A stretch of DNA of 64,000 nt from Halocafeteria seosinensis (Eukaryota; Sar; Bigyra; Bicosoecida): the NCBI GenBank assembly GCA_001687465.1, contig LVLI01000603.1, forward strand, positions 1 to 64,000, written 5' to 3'. Made by a program: the position numbers and the translations under genes. The notes beneath the pieces were generated by a model, which saw nothing but the letters and a program-made list of their open reading frames with translations, ran no database searches and was not told the DNA's origin. Shown piece after piece: positions 55,491 to 64,000 of this stretch. Every line of letters begins with the position of its first letter. The first letter of the stretch is position 1.

Positions 55491-56997
55491 TCACGTTGGT
55501 TGGTGGGCGCTCCGCATTTCTATTCTTTTTCGTCTTAAACTTCTGCTCTCACTGAAGTCTTCGTAGATCTGCGCAGGGACAACGAAAATAATATGGACTT
55601 CGCAGTTGGTTGGAATCTCAGGAAATGCTGACTGGATTTTTTGAATCAGGCTTCTATACGAATGCATTTTAATGCCATGGAATTTGCTCACCGTTATCTG
55701 ATATATACGGATAACTGCTGCGTTCTTGGAGGGGCTAGGCCACATGTCAGTCACTGCCTCTCTTTTCGATTCGGGGACGAATAAAGACGCTGTTTCTGAC
55801 TGCTTCGCTTTCTCGGAGAGGTTGTGTCTGTGTAGTAAACTACCTGCATCTTGGGAATAGAGGCTTCTGATGTCTGCCTTACAGACGGTGGTACAATCCT
55901 ATTTTCATCTCCAGTTTTCTCTTCCAAGCACATTATGTGCGGTCTCTTTATTCCCATTTCAGAAAGTATGTCAAGGCAAGCTTCTTCATGCAAAAATCCC
56001 CACTGTGCTCTCTGTCATCACTCGATACTTTGAGTCGATTCACAGCCTGCTGTATCTTATACTCCCGTATAAACTTAATTGATAACTGTTGTCTGACATA
56101 GTTGGTAGCAAGCGAGACTCCTTTAAAAATAAACGTGTCTTCGTAGCGGTCATCACGTCTGTCACTATTGCTTGCCTCATCACTATCATTTCCCTCAGAT
56201 ACGTCGTCTCTATCGCTTTCGTTTGGCTCATCATCCATTCCGTTATCAGTAGTTCCTGCGATGTTGTCAATACCATCGTTTGCTTGCAATATGACTTCGC
56301 TACCCACGTCATTCGCCTGGCTATCGGCGGATGCATTCCAATTGCCAGATGTAGCTTCGCCCTCAGAAGCCGTACCGGTATCAGCAGTTGCTGCGTCGTT
56401 ATCAATACCTTCGTCTGCTTGCAATATGGCTTCGCTTCCCACGTCATTCGCTTTGCTATCGCCAGCTGCATTCCGATTGCCAGATGTAGCTTTGCCCGCA
56501 GAAGCGGCACCGGTAGTTTCCGAACTTCCAGTTTCAATTTCATCGGTTCCATCAAGAGACAACGTGCCAATAGAAGGCACAAAATGCAACAATCTTTGAG
56601 AAGCTTCAGGTTTTGTTTCAAATTTGCTCCCCGAATTAAAGTCCACAAGTACGTTCATCAAATCGCTGCCTCCTTTGATATTGGCCAGTGCACTCGCCAT
56701 ATACCCTTCCGTAATTATCACTCCTTCGCTCATCGGCTTTTGAAACACATAACGCGGAATGCCACCAAACATTGAAAACAAATTCAGCATAGCTCGACGA
56801 GTAACAGCAGGAAAGCAAAGCCTTCGACAACGAGACATCTCACGAACAGTCCACACAGGTATGGACATGTTATGCCCATGATCCTTTATGTACTGGCTTT
56901 GAGACATACCCTTATTTGTATATGGGTACGTGATGGTCACGGAGAGCAATTCTATCACGCCTAACCGTGTTGAAATCCGGGCTTCACAGTCCCCCAA
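55491..56997 (-). pseudogene. Crinkler/RHS-type protein, NTPase part missing, frame-broken
   Basis: The first frame (56997-55948, 349 codons) opens within the family's middle region: 'PVWTVREMSRCRRLCF', then the hallmark 'MFGGIPRYVFQKP' at residues ~76-88. The upstream Walker A half is absent. The family's C-terminal domain continues in two further frames: 'SLFVPESKREAVTDMWPS' and 'IRIYQITVSKFHGIKM', then 'EVHIIFVVPAQIYEDF' (55491-55754). No plausible intron restores the frame. An insert of two 45-residue tandem repeats interrupts the domain. A 5' exon could lie beyond the repeat block at 57.0 kb, but none was found. Confidence 0.7.
56227..56496 (-). repeat. Two 135-bp tandem repeats inside the Crinkler/RHS ORF
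   Basis: Each unit encodes 45 residues beginning 'GKATSGNRNA' or 'GEATSGNWNA' and containing 'NDVGSE.ILQA'. The units are about 80% identical and in frame. They are Asp/Asn/Ser/Thr-rich and probably disordered. Confidence 0.85.
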
Positions 56998-56999
56998 AC

Positions 57000-57099
57000 T
57001 GGTAGTGAGTGGACGCTACTGGTAGTGAGTGGACGGTCCGCCCTGGGGGAGATTTTCCCCCATTGGTAGTGTGTGGACGCTGCTGGTAGTGAGTGGACG
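57000..57099. repeat. Four 16-bp direct repeats flanking a hairpin
   Basis: Four copies of 'tggtagtgagtggacg' (one with 'gtgt' for 'gagt') lie at about 57000, 57020, 57064 and 57083. A hairpin (TGGGGGA, loop GATTT, TCCCCCA) lies between the second and third copies at about 57043-57064. The block sits between the two divergent ORFs of the element, where shared promoter or recombinase/replication binding sites would be expected. Confidence 0.85.
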
Positions 57100-57522
57100 C
57101 CGCAGATTTCCACCCCTCTTGCATGGCTCATAAAACGCGAAACTGCATATACATGGGTATGTGCTGACTCTGTGGAGTTCAGTGATTTTGTATATGTGAT
57201 TGGAGTTTTCATACGTGTATTGTGTGAGGAATCATAAAGTGGTGTAAGAGCGGGCTCCGGGAATGCCGGATCTTCAGGTTGTTCTGCGGTGCGAACGCTC
57301 AAATACAGGGGCTCAATCGACTGTCGACATCAATAGACACTTTGTGATCTTTAAACAAGCAGTGTTACACCCTTTGTGGTCCCACATCATACCAGTAGGG
57401 AATGACGTAACTGGTTCTCCGTGTGAACTACTGGGGTCGAGGGGAAGCGGGGGCTGTTCCGATTGTTTTGTATGATATCGACGGTTGTAGCTAGTCGGCA
57501 TTTGGTATACAAGGGAAATAAA

Positions 57523-59529
57523 ATGGAACGTTTGCTTGCTGGCGTTTATGGCCCAATTTGTGGGTCATGCTCTTCCGTGTTTTCTCCTAATAGTGATTCC
57601 TGTCGATCCCACCTAATTCAGTGCCACAAAGAGAGTGTATCACGGAACGCCTACCGTGGATGGTTGGACGCACAAACATTTGAGGAGGAGACTCCTCCCA
57701 ATCGACTGGCAAGGGTGGATTCGAACCTCCCAATTTTGAATGGGCGGGAGTGTTGCCTCTGTAACAAAGTGTTTGCTGGCCGGCAGGGGTGGAACTCTCA
57801 CAAGAGAGAACATGCTGTGGCCGCCAACCCCACTTACCGCTGTGTTAAAGCGCAAGCACATCCAGGGAACTGCTTACGAGCAGTGCGTGTAGCCTGTCAA
57901 GACGCCAGGGAGGGTCCGCGGTTTGGCCGCGTTCGGTTTCCGGATGCGTCTCTAAGCCCGGACAGGAGGATGCTGGAGCGTCGGTATGAAGGGCTGGTAA
58001 AGGACTCAGAGATATATAGAACCGAATTAGTTCGGTTCTATATGTCCTTGGGGCTGCATGCCGACGTTTCCAGAAGTAACGAGGAGTACTACGCGTACTT
58101 GCGTTCATTGTTTCAAGAGGTGCACTGCCCTTCGTTCAGAGAGGATTCTCAGCGGTGGTATGCATATAAGAATACAGTCACAAGGATCAGATTTCTCTGT
58201 ACAAAGGGGGAGGAATTGCTGGATTTTGTTAGTGATGCATTTCGTCGTGGTATAATGATGCATACGTATGGAGATGGCGCGAACACTCAACGTGATGGCG
58301 AGGAAGTGGATCATTTGCAGAGGATGTCTACCGTGGCAGAGAACACGAAGCATAAATACGTGGCGGAAGTCGCCCAATGTTTTGTATTTCTCTGTCCAGG
58401 ATTCTTTGAAAAGCATCCACAGTTTTCCCAGCAGGAGGTACCCATGCATGCAGACGAGCAGGAGGACACCCTGTTTCAAAGCGTGTGTCATACGATGCTA
58501 GAACACACGCTGTTCGGAGAAACGGGTAAACTTAGAAATGGACTGATACTAGCACAGCGTTCAAAAGTCTTGAGGTACTTCCAGGGGAGGGTACTTGACA
58601 AGAAGGATGGGGAGATCTTCTTCCGTCCTCCAGGGTGCGTCCAGCATCTAGCTGCGTCGTTGTTGTTTGTGCTACGTCATATTTGGATGCTTCACTCTGT
58701 TAATGGTGTGAAAGCGACGGAGACCGGGGCCGCTTTCGGGCAGAATAAGCTCATCGTTAAAGTAAAGTACCTTGCGTCAGCTGCTCGACAGATGGGACAA
58801 CGGATGAATTTGAACATTGACGGTTCTCCAGAAAGAACCGAAGACGGTGCTCTTCTGGGCTATCGGATAGGAGGCGACATAATTAGTCGACCATTATTGG
58901 GGCGACTTAGAAAAAAATTGTTAAATAAAGTTCGGGAAGAAATGAAGATGTTTTTCTTTGGTGAGGACGACGGGATGAACTCAGATGAACCGGAGGTTGT
59001 AGCCCTGAAACTGGTGATCGAGGGTAAAGGCGTGTGTGAAATTCGTGACGCACAGCTCCAGTGTGTCGGTGCCAGCGAAAAGAAGCCTCTCAACCTTCGC
59101 ATTTCCTCCGTACACATTGGTGGGAGCCGAACGGTTGGACTGCAGGAAATAGTAGACCATTTGACCACTTCACCTATAAGAGACGCTGTTTTAGAAGATT
59201 TTTTTCCGCTTATGATGAATATGTTCGCTTTGGTGTATGTTACCGCTGGACCTCCTGTAAGAGTCGAAGAACTCAGAAGGGTGGTTTTTGATGGCGACCA
59301 AGATAGATCGGTTCGGTCTCTTCCCAACGACCCTCGAATATTCCTAGCCATCTCATCGAAGAAGTCCCACCGCAGACTGCAAACAGTTAAATTTTTGGAT
59401 TGGGAAACTTCGCGTTTGTTTCTCCTCTTTTGCCTACTCGCAAAATGGGTGTATTTGGAGAAGTGGCAAGACACGGTGGACGATACTGTAGCACCCACAT
59501 CTGAAGCGTTGCACCGGTTCCGGGATTAG
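57523..59529 (+). CDS. C2H2 zinc-finger protein with tyrosine-recombinase-like C-terminal region (truncated)
   Basis: 668 residues from the ATG at 57523; an in-frame ATG at 57472 is also possible. Two C2H2-type fingers occur near the N terminus: 'CGSCSSVFSPNSDSCRSHL' and 'CCLCNKVFAGRQGWNSHKRE'. The long middle has no recognised fold. Near the end, 'FPLMMNMFALVYVTAGPPVR' followed by 'VEELRRV' resembles the 'TGLR-SEL' segment that carries the first catalytic Arg of tyrosine recombinases, then 'ISSKKSHRRLQTVKFL' and a hydrophobic helix. Fungal and protist proteins combine C2H2 fingers, such a region and often a RecQ-like helicase. The remaining catalytic residues (His-x-x-Arg, Tyr) are not present: the frame ends against the right inverted repeat, so the copy may be inactive. 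Confidence 0.6.
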   Translation: MERLLAGVYGPICGSCSSVFSPNSDSCRSHLIQCHKESVSRNAYRGWLDAQTFEEETPPNRLARVDSNLPILNGRECCLCNKVFAGRQGWNSHKREHAVAANPTYRCVKAQAHPGNCLRAVRVACQDAREGPRFGRVRFPDASLSPDRRMLERRYEGLVKDSEIYRTELVRFYMSLGLHADVSRSNEEYYAYLRSLFQEVHCPSFREDSQRWYAYKNTVTRIRFLCTKGEELLDFVSDAFRRGIMMHTYGDGANTQRDGEEVDHLQRMSTVAENTKHKYVAEVAQCFVFLCPGFFEKHPQFSQQEVPMHADEQEDTLFQSVCHTMLEHTLFGETGKLRNGLILAQRSKVLRYFQGRVLDKKDGEIFFRPPGCVQHLAASLLFVLRHIWMLHSVNGVKATETGAAFGQNKLIVKVKYLASAARQMGQRMNLNIDGSPERTEDGALLGYRIGGDIISRPLLGRLRKKLLNKVREEMKMFFFGEDDGMNSDEPEVVALKLVIEGKGVCEIRDAQLQCVGASEKKPLNLRISSVHIGGSRTVGLQEIVDHLTTSPIRDAVLEDFFPLMMNMFALVYVTAGPPVRVEELRRVVFDGDQDRSVRSLPNDPRIFLAISSKKSHRRLQTVKFLDWETSRLFLLFCLLAKWVYLEKWQDTVDDTVAPTSEALHRFRD

Positions 59530-59531
59530 GG

Positions 59532-59853
59532 TTTATTCTTGTTTATTCTTGTTACTTGGTACCTGCCAGTAGTCAGCCGCAGCTGCTACAGGTCAGACCT
59601 CAGTACCGTTATGGCGGTAAAGAGGATTAAAGATGCGTGCATGCGAGGGGTCTAAACAGTACGTGGTGAGTAAAGACAACTGCTCGCATGGGTAACGCTA
59701 CGAAGAATTGGAGAACATAAAAGGAAATCGTAGAAGAGAAAATAATGTAACAACAAAAATAAACCCAGTAGAAGCCAGTGGAAACTAGAGTCAAAGAAAA
59801 GAAAAAGAAAAAACCAAATTTTTGACACACCCTTATGGTTGAGCAGGTTTTCC
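59532..59853 (-). repeat. Right terminal inverted repeat
   Basis: It is the inverted partner of 54932-55253. Its inner edge has a duplicated 'gtttattctt'. The outer edge ends 'aggttttcc', the complement of the left end. Confidence 0.85.
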
Positions 59854-60079
59854 TTCCTGAGGTGTCACCAGGCCTCAATTGGCATGGGATCAATACTAGA
59901 AATTAGCACTGTTGATCGGTCCCTAAAAGGGACGCACGGTGATCGTTGCTTGATTCTGTGCAAGCCGCTTCCGATTTGTTCTAAGGCGTTGAAGGACCTG
60001 CTCTTTTTGTGTGTCGGTGTAGGCACAAAATGGAGTCTTGTTGTCGCACACACACAAATGTGTGTGTTGGGGGGGGGTT

Positions 60080-61271
60080 GTTATCATTGGAAGCCAATCA
60101 TATCTTCGATGGCCAGAATGTCGGCAGACGGATTTCAGGGGGCTATTCACCATCAATGATACAGTGAGCGCATTTGACGAAGCTCCGATAGTAAAGCACA
60201 TCCATAACATAGGAGGCTCAACAGTCAGCGACGGTGGTTTAATCGTCCGAAAGCAGCAAAGGTTTTTTAAGCTTCATGATTGCAGCTCTACTGGCAGCAT
60301 TGCGGGGTCTTATTCGGCCCATGGAAATGGAGAAGCAGTTATTACAAATTCGTTATCTATTGGAACCATTGGCGCCAGAGGTGGTGGGATTCTTGGTAGG
60401 AAAACGGGGTATACAGGAGGTGAAGATAATGTTAGCAACTGCCAAACAACTGGAGATATTAGTTCCCGGGCCGGTGGTGTATGTGGGCTAAACACTGGAG
60501 CAGGAAGTGATCCAATTGTGTTTATCTTCCAGTTTTATTCGACGGGTACTATCAAAGGAGTGATATTGTGGGTCCAGAAGCTGTATGATGTTCGGGAGTT
60601 TTGCACATGTCCCAGTGTATTACGGGAGGGGCAATATCAGCATGGTGGCATCGCAGGGAGTCGCGCTGGAAACTCAGCGGGTGTCGTTACTATCGCGAAT
60701 TCGTAAATAACACGAAACGAGATAATAATAGTGAAAATAGCGGTGGATATGCACACAAGCAGCCGGTTACGATAACGGAAGTGTGATCATTAAGAACGTA
60801 TATGCTTTATCCTCAACTGGAACAGTTCTGATTGGATCAACAGCTCTCTGGTGACAATGCCGCTGGCGCAATAGCAGTCCGCTACGCAGTTCATAACACA
60901 AGTACCGGTCATACAATGCAACATACATCGTTGGGGATGACAAAGGAAATATCTTGCATGAGGGCGGTAACTCAGTTGATCTTGACACTATCCAGGGACA
61001 ACTACACAGGGCGCAGGTAACAGACGACGGAGACGAACACGAATGGTCAAATACAATTTGGTTTGTGCCGAGAAGCGACCAATATCCCGAATTGCGATGG
61101 CGCTCCGAGCTACCAGAGATGGCACCCGCTTCCCCCACGCCGCGCAGAAGCATAACTTCTTTTCCAACATCTTCTTCATCGCCTAGAGTGACACAGTACC
61201 TCGAATTATCTGCCCAGTTTCCACAAAGAGTGGAGAATGAGTCTTTCAGAAAATGTTTGATATCGGGGTAG
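60080..61271 (+). pseudogene. Beta-helix 'GGI-G' repeat protein, frame-broken
   Basis: The plus strand encodes a run of imperfect repeats with Gly-Gly turns: 'IHNIGGSTVSDGGLIV', 'CSSTGSIAGSYSAHGNGEAV', 'CQTTGDISSRAGGVCGLNTG', 'GGIAGSRAGNSAGVVTIANS', and in a second frame 'NGSVIIKNVYALSSTGTVLI'. A C-terminal block follows in a third frame: 'GNILHEGGNSVDLDTIQGQL' and 'WFVPRSDQYPELRW'. This layout is known from large repeat proteins of brown-algal viruses (EsV-1 group) and from heterokont and haptophyte genomes. At least two frame changes and internal stops mean it is dead. It begins ~230 bp outside the right inverted repeat and may have arrived separately. Confidence 0.65.
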
Positions 61272-61589
61272 CAAGAAGCTACACTCGCCAACGATAGTAA
61301 CGCTTACACATGAACAACATGTCCTGAGTCGATAAACTCAAGTGTACAATACACATTGTGCCAGTTTCAGAGCACAGTCATTGTGTAGCGTGCAAGCGAG
61401 TAATCGAAGATAGAAGCTCTTGGAAGTGGTAAGCTCCGCGTGTATACACACTCCCCCCCCCCGAACGAATTCGCGCTTCTCCGCCAGCCCTGCCACCATA
61501 TCTTTCCGCACGTAGAGAAGCCGGTATAGTCAGGCACCGAGCAGAAGGCTCATATATCCAAACCCAGAATATTCTACGACGACGAGTCA

Positions 61590-63653
61590 CTACCTTTTCT
61601 TCTTCTTAGTGGGCCGTTTCTTCTTCTTTTGAACGTTCGTTTTTTCTCCCTTCGCCCCACAGCTGATTGAAGGATCAGCGGAGATATTCCGCATCGCATT
61701 CATCATCTGAAACCAATCCTCCGGCATGGCCTCTGCTGCGCAAAATGATGCCCCGGTGTTCCATCCCAAGCATTCAATTACATCAGAGAGGTTGTTAGAG
61801 CATTGGAGTAACTCTTGTAATCCCGCGGCTCGATGATATTGTTCCTCAATTTGCTTTACACTCTCTTCTAGATCATCAGGTGTGTCCGCATCCGCATGTA
61901 CTTGCGACTCAGGTTCCCAAAGTCTTTCGATGCATACCTCCCAGATCTGCTGAGCAACATCTTTCCATTGTTGCTCGTAAATTTGTTTGATATCAGGATC
62001 AGAAATGCCTCTCGTCTGCTTCTGTAAAAGGTTTTGGATCTTTGGTACCTCGAAGTGCGAAACAGTATCGATCTCCCGTTGCAATTGTTCCAATTTTATT
62101 TGCTTCTGCTGACGCTGAAGCAACGTAGCCTTTTCACGTTCAGCTTGCTTCAAAGCTTTGTTGAGTTCTTCGTCTTCTTCTACTGTTGTAGCAACATAGG
62201 TTGGAGCGAAAGTGCCAGTCTTGGATTTCTCTAATGTTTGAGATTGGGAGGACTGGAGGGCCACGTTCTGTCGTCTCCCGGGTGCGGACATTGAGCCAGC
62301 TTGACCGCTCCTTTGTTCACGAAAACGCATTTTAAGCTCCTGGACTACTTCGCCAAGGAAAGCGCGGACAGCAGATGCAGTCTCAGGAACACTACATTGT
62401 ACCCTTCTACCGTAGTGCCGTAGGCAACGGCAAAATTCAAGTGCATCCGTGACGCCGTCCGAGGTTTCTGCGATTACACCAGCCAAATGATCAGCAATTG
62501 CATACGCATTTACCCTCCATGAGGATGCTTCATTCGTAGCAGTCGCTGATAGTCCTTCCACCATGGCTCTACAGAGTAGCTCCAATACAGCATAGTCGAC
62601 TCTGCCCGTCACCATAAGAACGTTCTCTTCAGCCATGACACCATCTACGTCTAATTGTACAATAGCGTTGATTAGAGGCTTCCACTGAGCAGATGCGACA
62701 TCCCTTGTTGACTCATCAGCAGAAAGAGGTGACGATATGCTAGGCTTCCCAAGCGGATTCTCTGTTTGTCCGCCAGCGTCATGAGTTTCTGTCGGCATAG
62801 GCTTGATATTGAGTTCACTCGCCTCCACAGCTTTGACCTTTGCCCGACGTAGTTTTTTATAAACTAGCTGCGTCTCTTGGTAAGTAGGCCGTCCGGTGAC
62901 GAAAGTTATCTTGCGAATCCGGTCATCAGTCGGTTGTAGGATACATCCTTCCAAGTTTTGAAAATGTCGTAACAGTGAGTCCCGGGAGTCGGGACCAAAT
63001 GATCTCAGACGGACGCTTACGTTGTAACGTTGAGCTCTTTGTTGAGTCGTGGCGGTTGTGCCGGCGGCGCTTCATCTTGCTTCCTTTCTCCTCATTTTCA
63101 TAAAAGTGCTCATCTCCCTCGGGAACTTGTTCGAGCTGTTCTTGGCGTACGCTCTTTCAACAACAAAGCTCGGCGCTTGTCCGCCCACCTGCTGGCCAAA
63201 GAGTTTATTCATGTTCCTGCGAGAAGCCCCAATGAAAATTCTACCACAACATGCCAAAAGAGGACGAAGGGAGGCGAGTAATTCATGGATTTGAGTTGCC
63301 AGCAATATCTCATTGTTTCTCCGTATCTGTGCGCCCATGCTTGTCGCCTTTGCTCCTGTGGCATCCTTTGAAGATTGAGACCCTCCCTGCTTTTTCCTTG
63401 CTGTGTATTTATGCAAGGTTTTGTGAAACAGGGAAATGACTTCGGGGGTATCCTCTCGAGACAGTCTCTGCGTTACTGCCTCCAGGTCTTCTGCCGAATC
63501 ACTTCGTAAGGTAGCACGTAGATGCTTTTCATCACGCCTACAATGCTCTCTATAGCTCTCTATCGTATCAAAATGCTCATTACAGCGGTGGCATGACACC
63601 CCTCCGCCACCAGGAGGAAGGCTTTCGGAGGCTCCTATAGACGAGGCTGCCAT
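61590..63653 (-). CDS. ANKZF1: VMS1/ANKZF1-type peptidyl-tRNA hydrolase of ribosome quality control
   Basis: VMS1/ANKZF1 releases stalled nascent chains from tRNA on 60S ribosomes. The 5' part (63653-~63100) encodes a C2H2 finger ('CHRCNEHFDTIESYREHCR') and the first half of the VLRF1 domain with 'GAQIRRNNEILL', where the family has its catalytic Gln, and 'CGRIFIGASRRNMNKLFG'. The 3' part (from ~63000 down to 61590) has the second half, 'DDRIRKITFVTGRPTYQETQ', then a helical region, a coiled coil and a poly-Lys end. The two parts are in different frames, so an intron must lie between about 63,000 and 63,180; I could not fix its ends. A VCP-interacting motif is not obvious. Confidence 0.75.
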
Positions 63654-64000
63654 CCTCTATGGTTTCCAGGTGTATTCAACACTAACAACAATCTAACCAC
63701 TACAGTACATGAAACTATCCTAGCCTACTATACACTACTTGTAACAATAGCGTGTGAAAACTTTCGTTCACACTGTCCGGCGGCTAGGGATGCTTTGGGT
63801 AAGATATCGCCATACAAAAATAGTTGGTATTGTTACCAACGAACATATCCTCTAATTAGCATGTCGACACTCTTTTCATGAGTATTCGAGGATTCCTTAT
63901 AACTTTACTACCAGGTCGAAATCCGAATCCCAATTTGTCGGCGTTGTGAAGCATGTGGAAGCAAGTCCATGCGGCTTTCTTAGGCTGGTGCAGCTTAAGA
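63654..64000. other. Upstream flank of VMS1-type gene
   Basis: About 350 bp to the window end. Probably contains the promoter; nothing specific seen. Confidence 0.4.

Larger units (their letters stand above)
54932..59853. mobile_element. ~4.9 kb inverted-repeat element carrying a Crinkler/RHS fragment and a zinc-finger/recombinase-like gene
   Basis: The two ends are inverted copies of each other (54932-55253 and 59532-59853), each ~322 bp and by eye about 85% identical. The outermost shared bases are 'ggaaaacc', followed by '.gctcaaccataagggtgtg'. Inside are two divergent ORFs and an intergenic block of direct repeats. The recombinase-like ORF stops 2 bp before the right repeat. I find no convincing target-site duplication, which would fit insertion by a tyrosine recombinase, later decay or a wrongly placed end. 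What mobilises it is inferred, not shown. Confidence 0.7.

Noticed and set aside
56040-56775. Two long ORFs overlapping the Crinkler/RHS fragment in other frames and on the other strand
   Set aside because: They are shadows of the tandem-repeat region and show no domain.

Overview
The window is nuclear DNA of a protist-type unicellular eukaryote. Genes are densely packed, and most are cut by 45-80 bp GT-AG introns that can be placed because the reading frame is restored exactly across them. Genes for a ciliary-type repeat protein and a CSPP1/CCDC66-like coiled-coil protein suggest a flagellated cell. Crinkler/RHS-type NTPase remnants, a 'GGI-G' beta-helix pseudogene of the sort known from brown-algal viruses and heterokonts, and LRR/Thr-Pro mucin-like surface proteins are compatible with a stramenopile or similar protist. 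The sequence alone does not fix the lineage.

Layout. 1-2.2 kb holds repeats, a tRNA-Met pseudogene and a second, decayed copy of the 3' end of the next gene. 2.2-5.5 kb encodes TRMO (tRNA t6A37 methylation) and an ER nucleotide-sugar transporter of the SLC35B1 family. 5.5-9.0 kb is gene-poor, with an initiator-type tRNA-Met inside a repeated segment, dispersed short repeats and a broken Crinkler/RHS NTPase gene. 9.9-24.6 kb holds housekeeping genes: a 9-exon coiled-coil protein, ATP23 protease divergent from a YrhK-domain membrane protein, an intronless LisH-RasGEF, a ciliary-type repeat protein, a two-TM protein, a membrane-anchored COG0523 GTPase, an LYRM2-like protein and mitochondrial ES1/GATD3. 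26.6-36.2 kb holds a WW-domain protein with a glycosyltransferase-like region, a GT4 glycosyltransferase, YIF1 and serine palmitoyltransferase LCB2. 36.5-54.4 kb holds a coiled-coil protein, two paralogous LRR surface proteins, a PH-domain/PP2A-B56 fusion, a glyoxylate/hydroxypyruvate reductase and an RS-rich protein.

54.9-59.9 kb is the most unusual part: a roughly 4.9 kb unit bounded by ~322 bp inverted repeats. It carries two divergent ORFs, a Crinkler/RHS-type fragment and a two-zinc-finger protein with a tyrosine-recombinase-like C-terminal stretch. Between them lie four copies of a 16-bp repeat around a hairpin. It sits just after an LRR gene that has lost the stalk and membrane anchor kept by its paralogue, and just before a decayed beta-helix gene. 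The window ends with a VMS1/ANKZF1-type gene of ribosome quality control.

Several genes converge on the secretory pathway: SLC35B1, YIF1, GT4, LCB2 and the two LRR proteins. ATP23, ES1 and the LYRM2-like protein are mitochondrial. Exon coordinates were derived by hand from splice motifs and frame continuity. No database search was run, so family names rest on recognised motifs.
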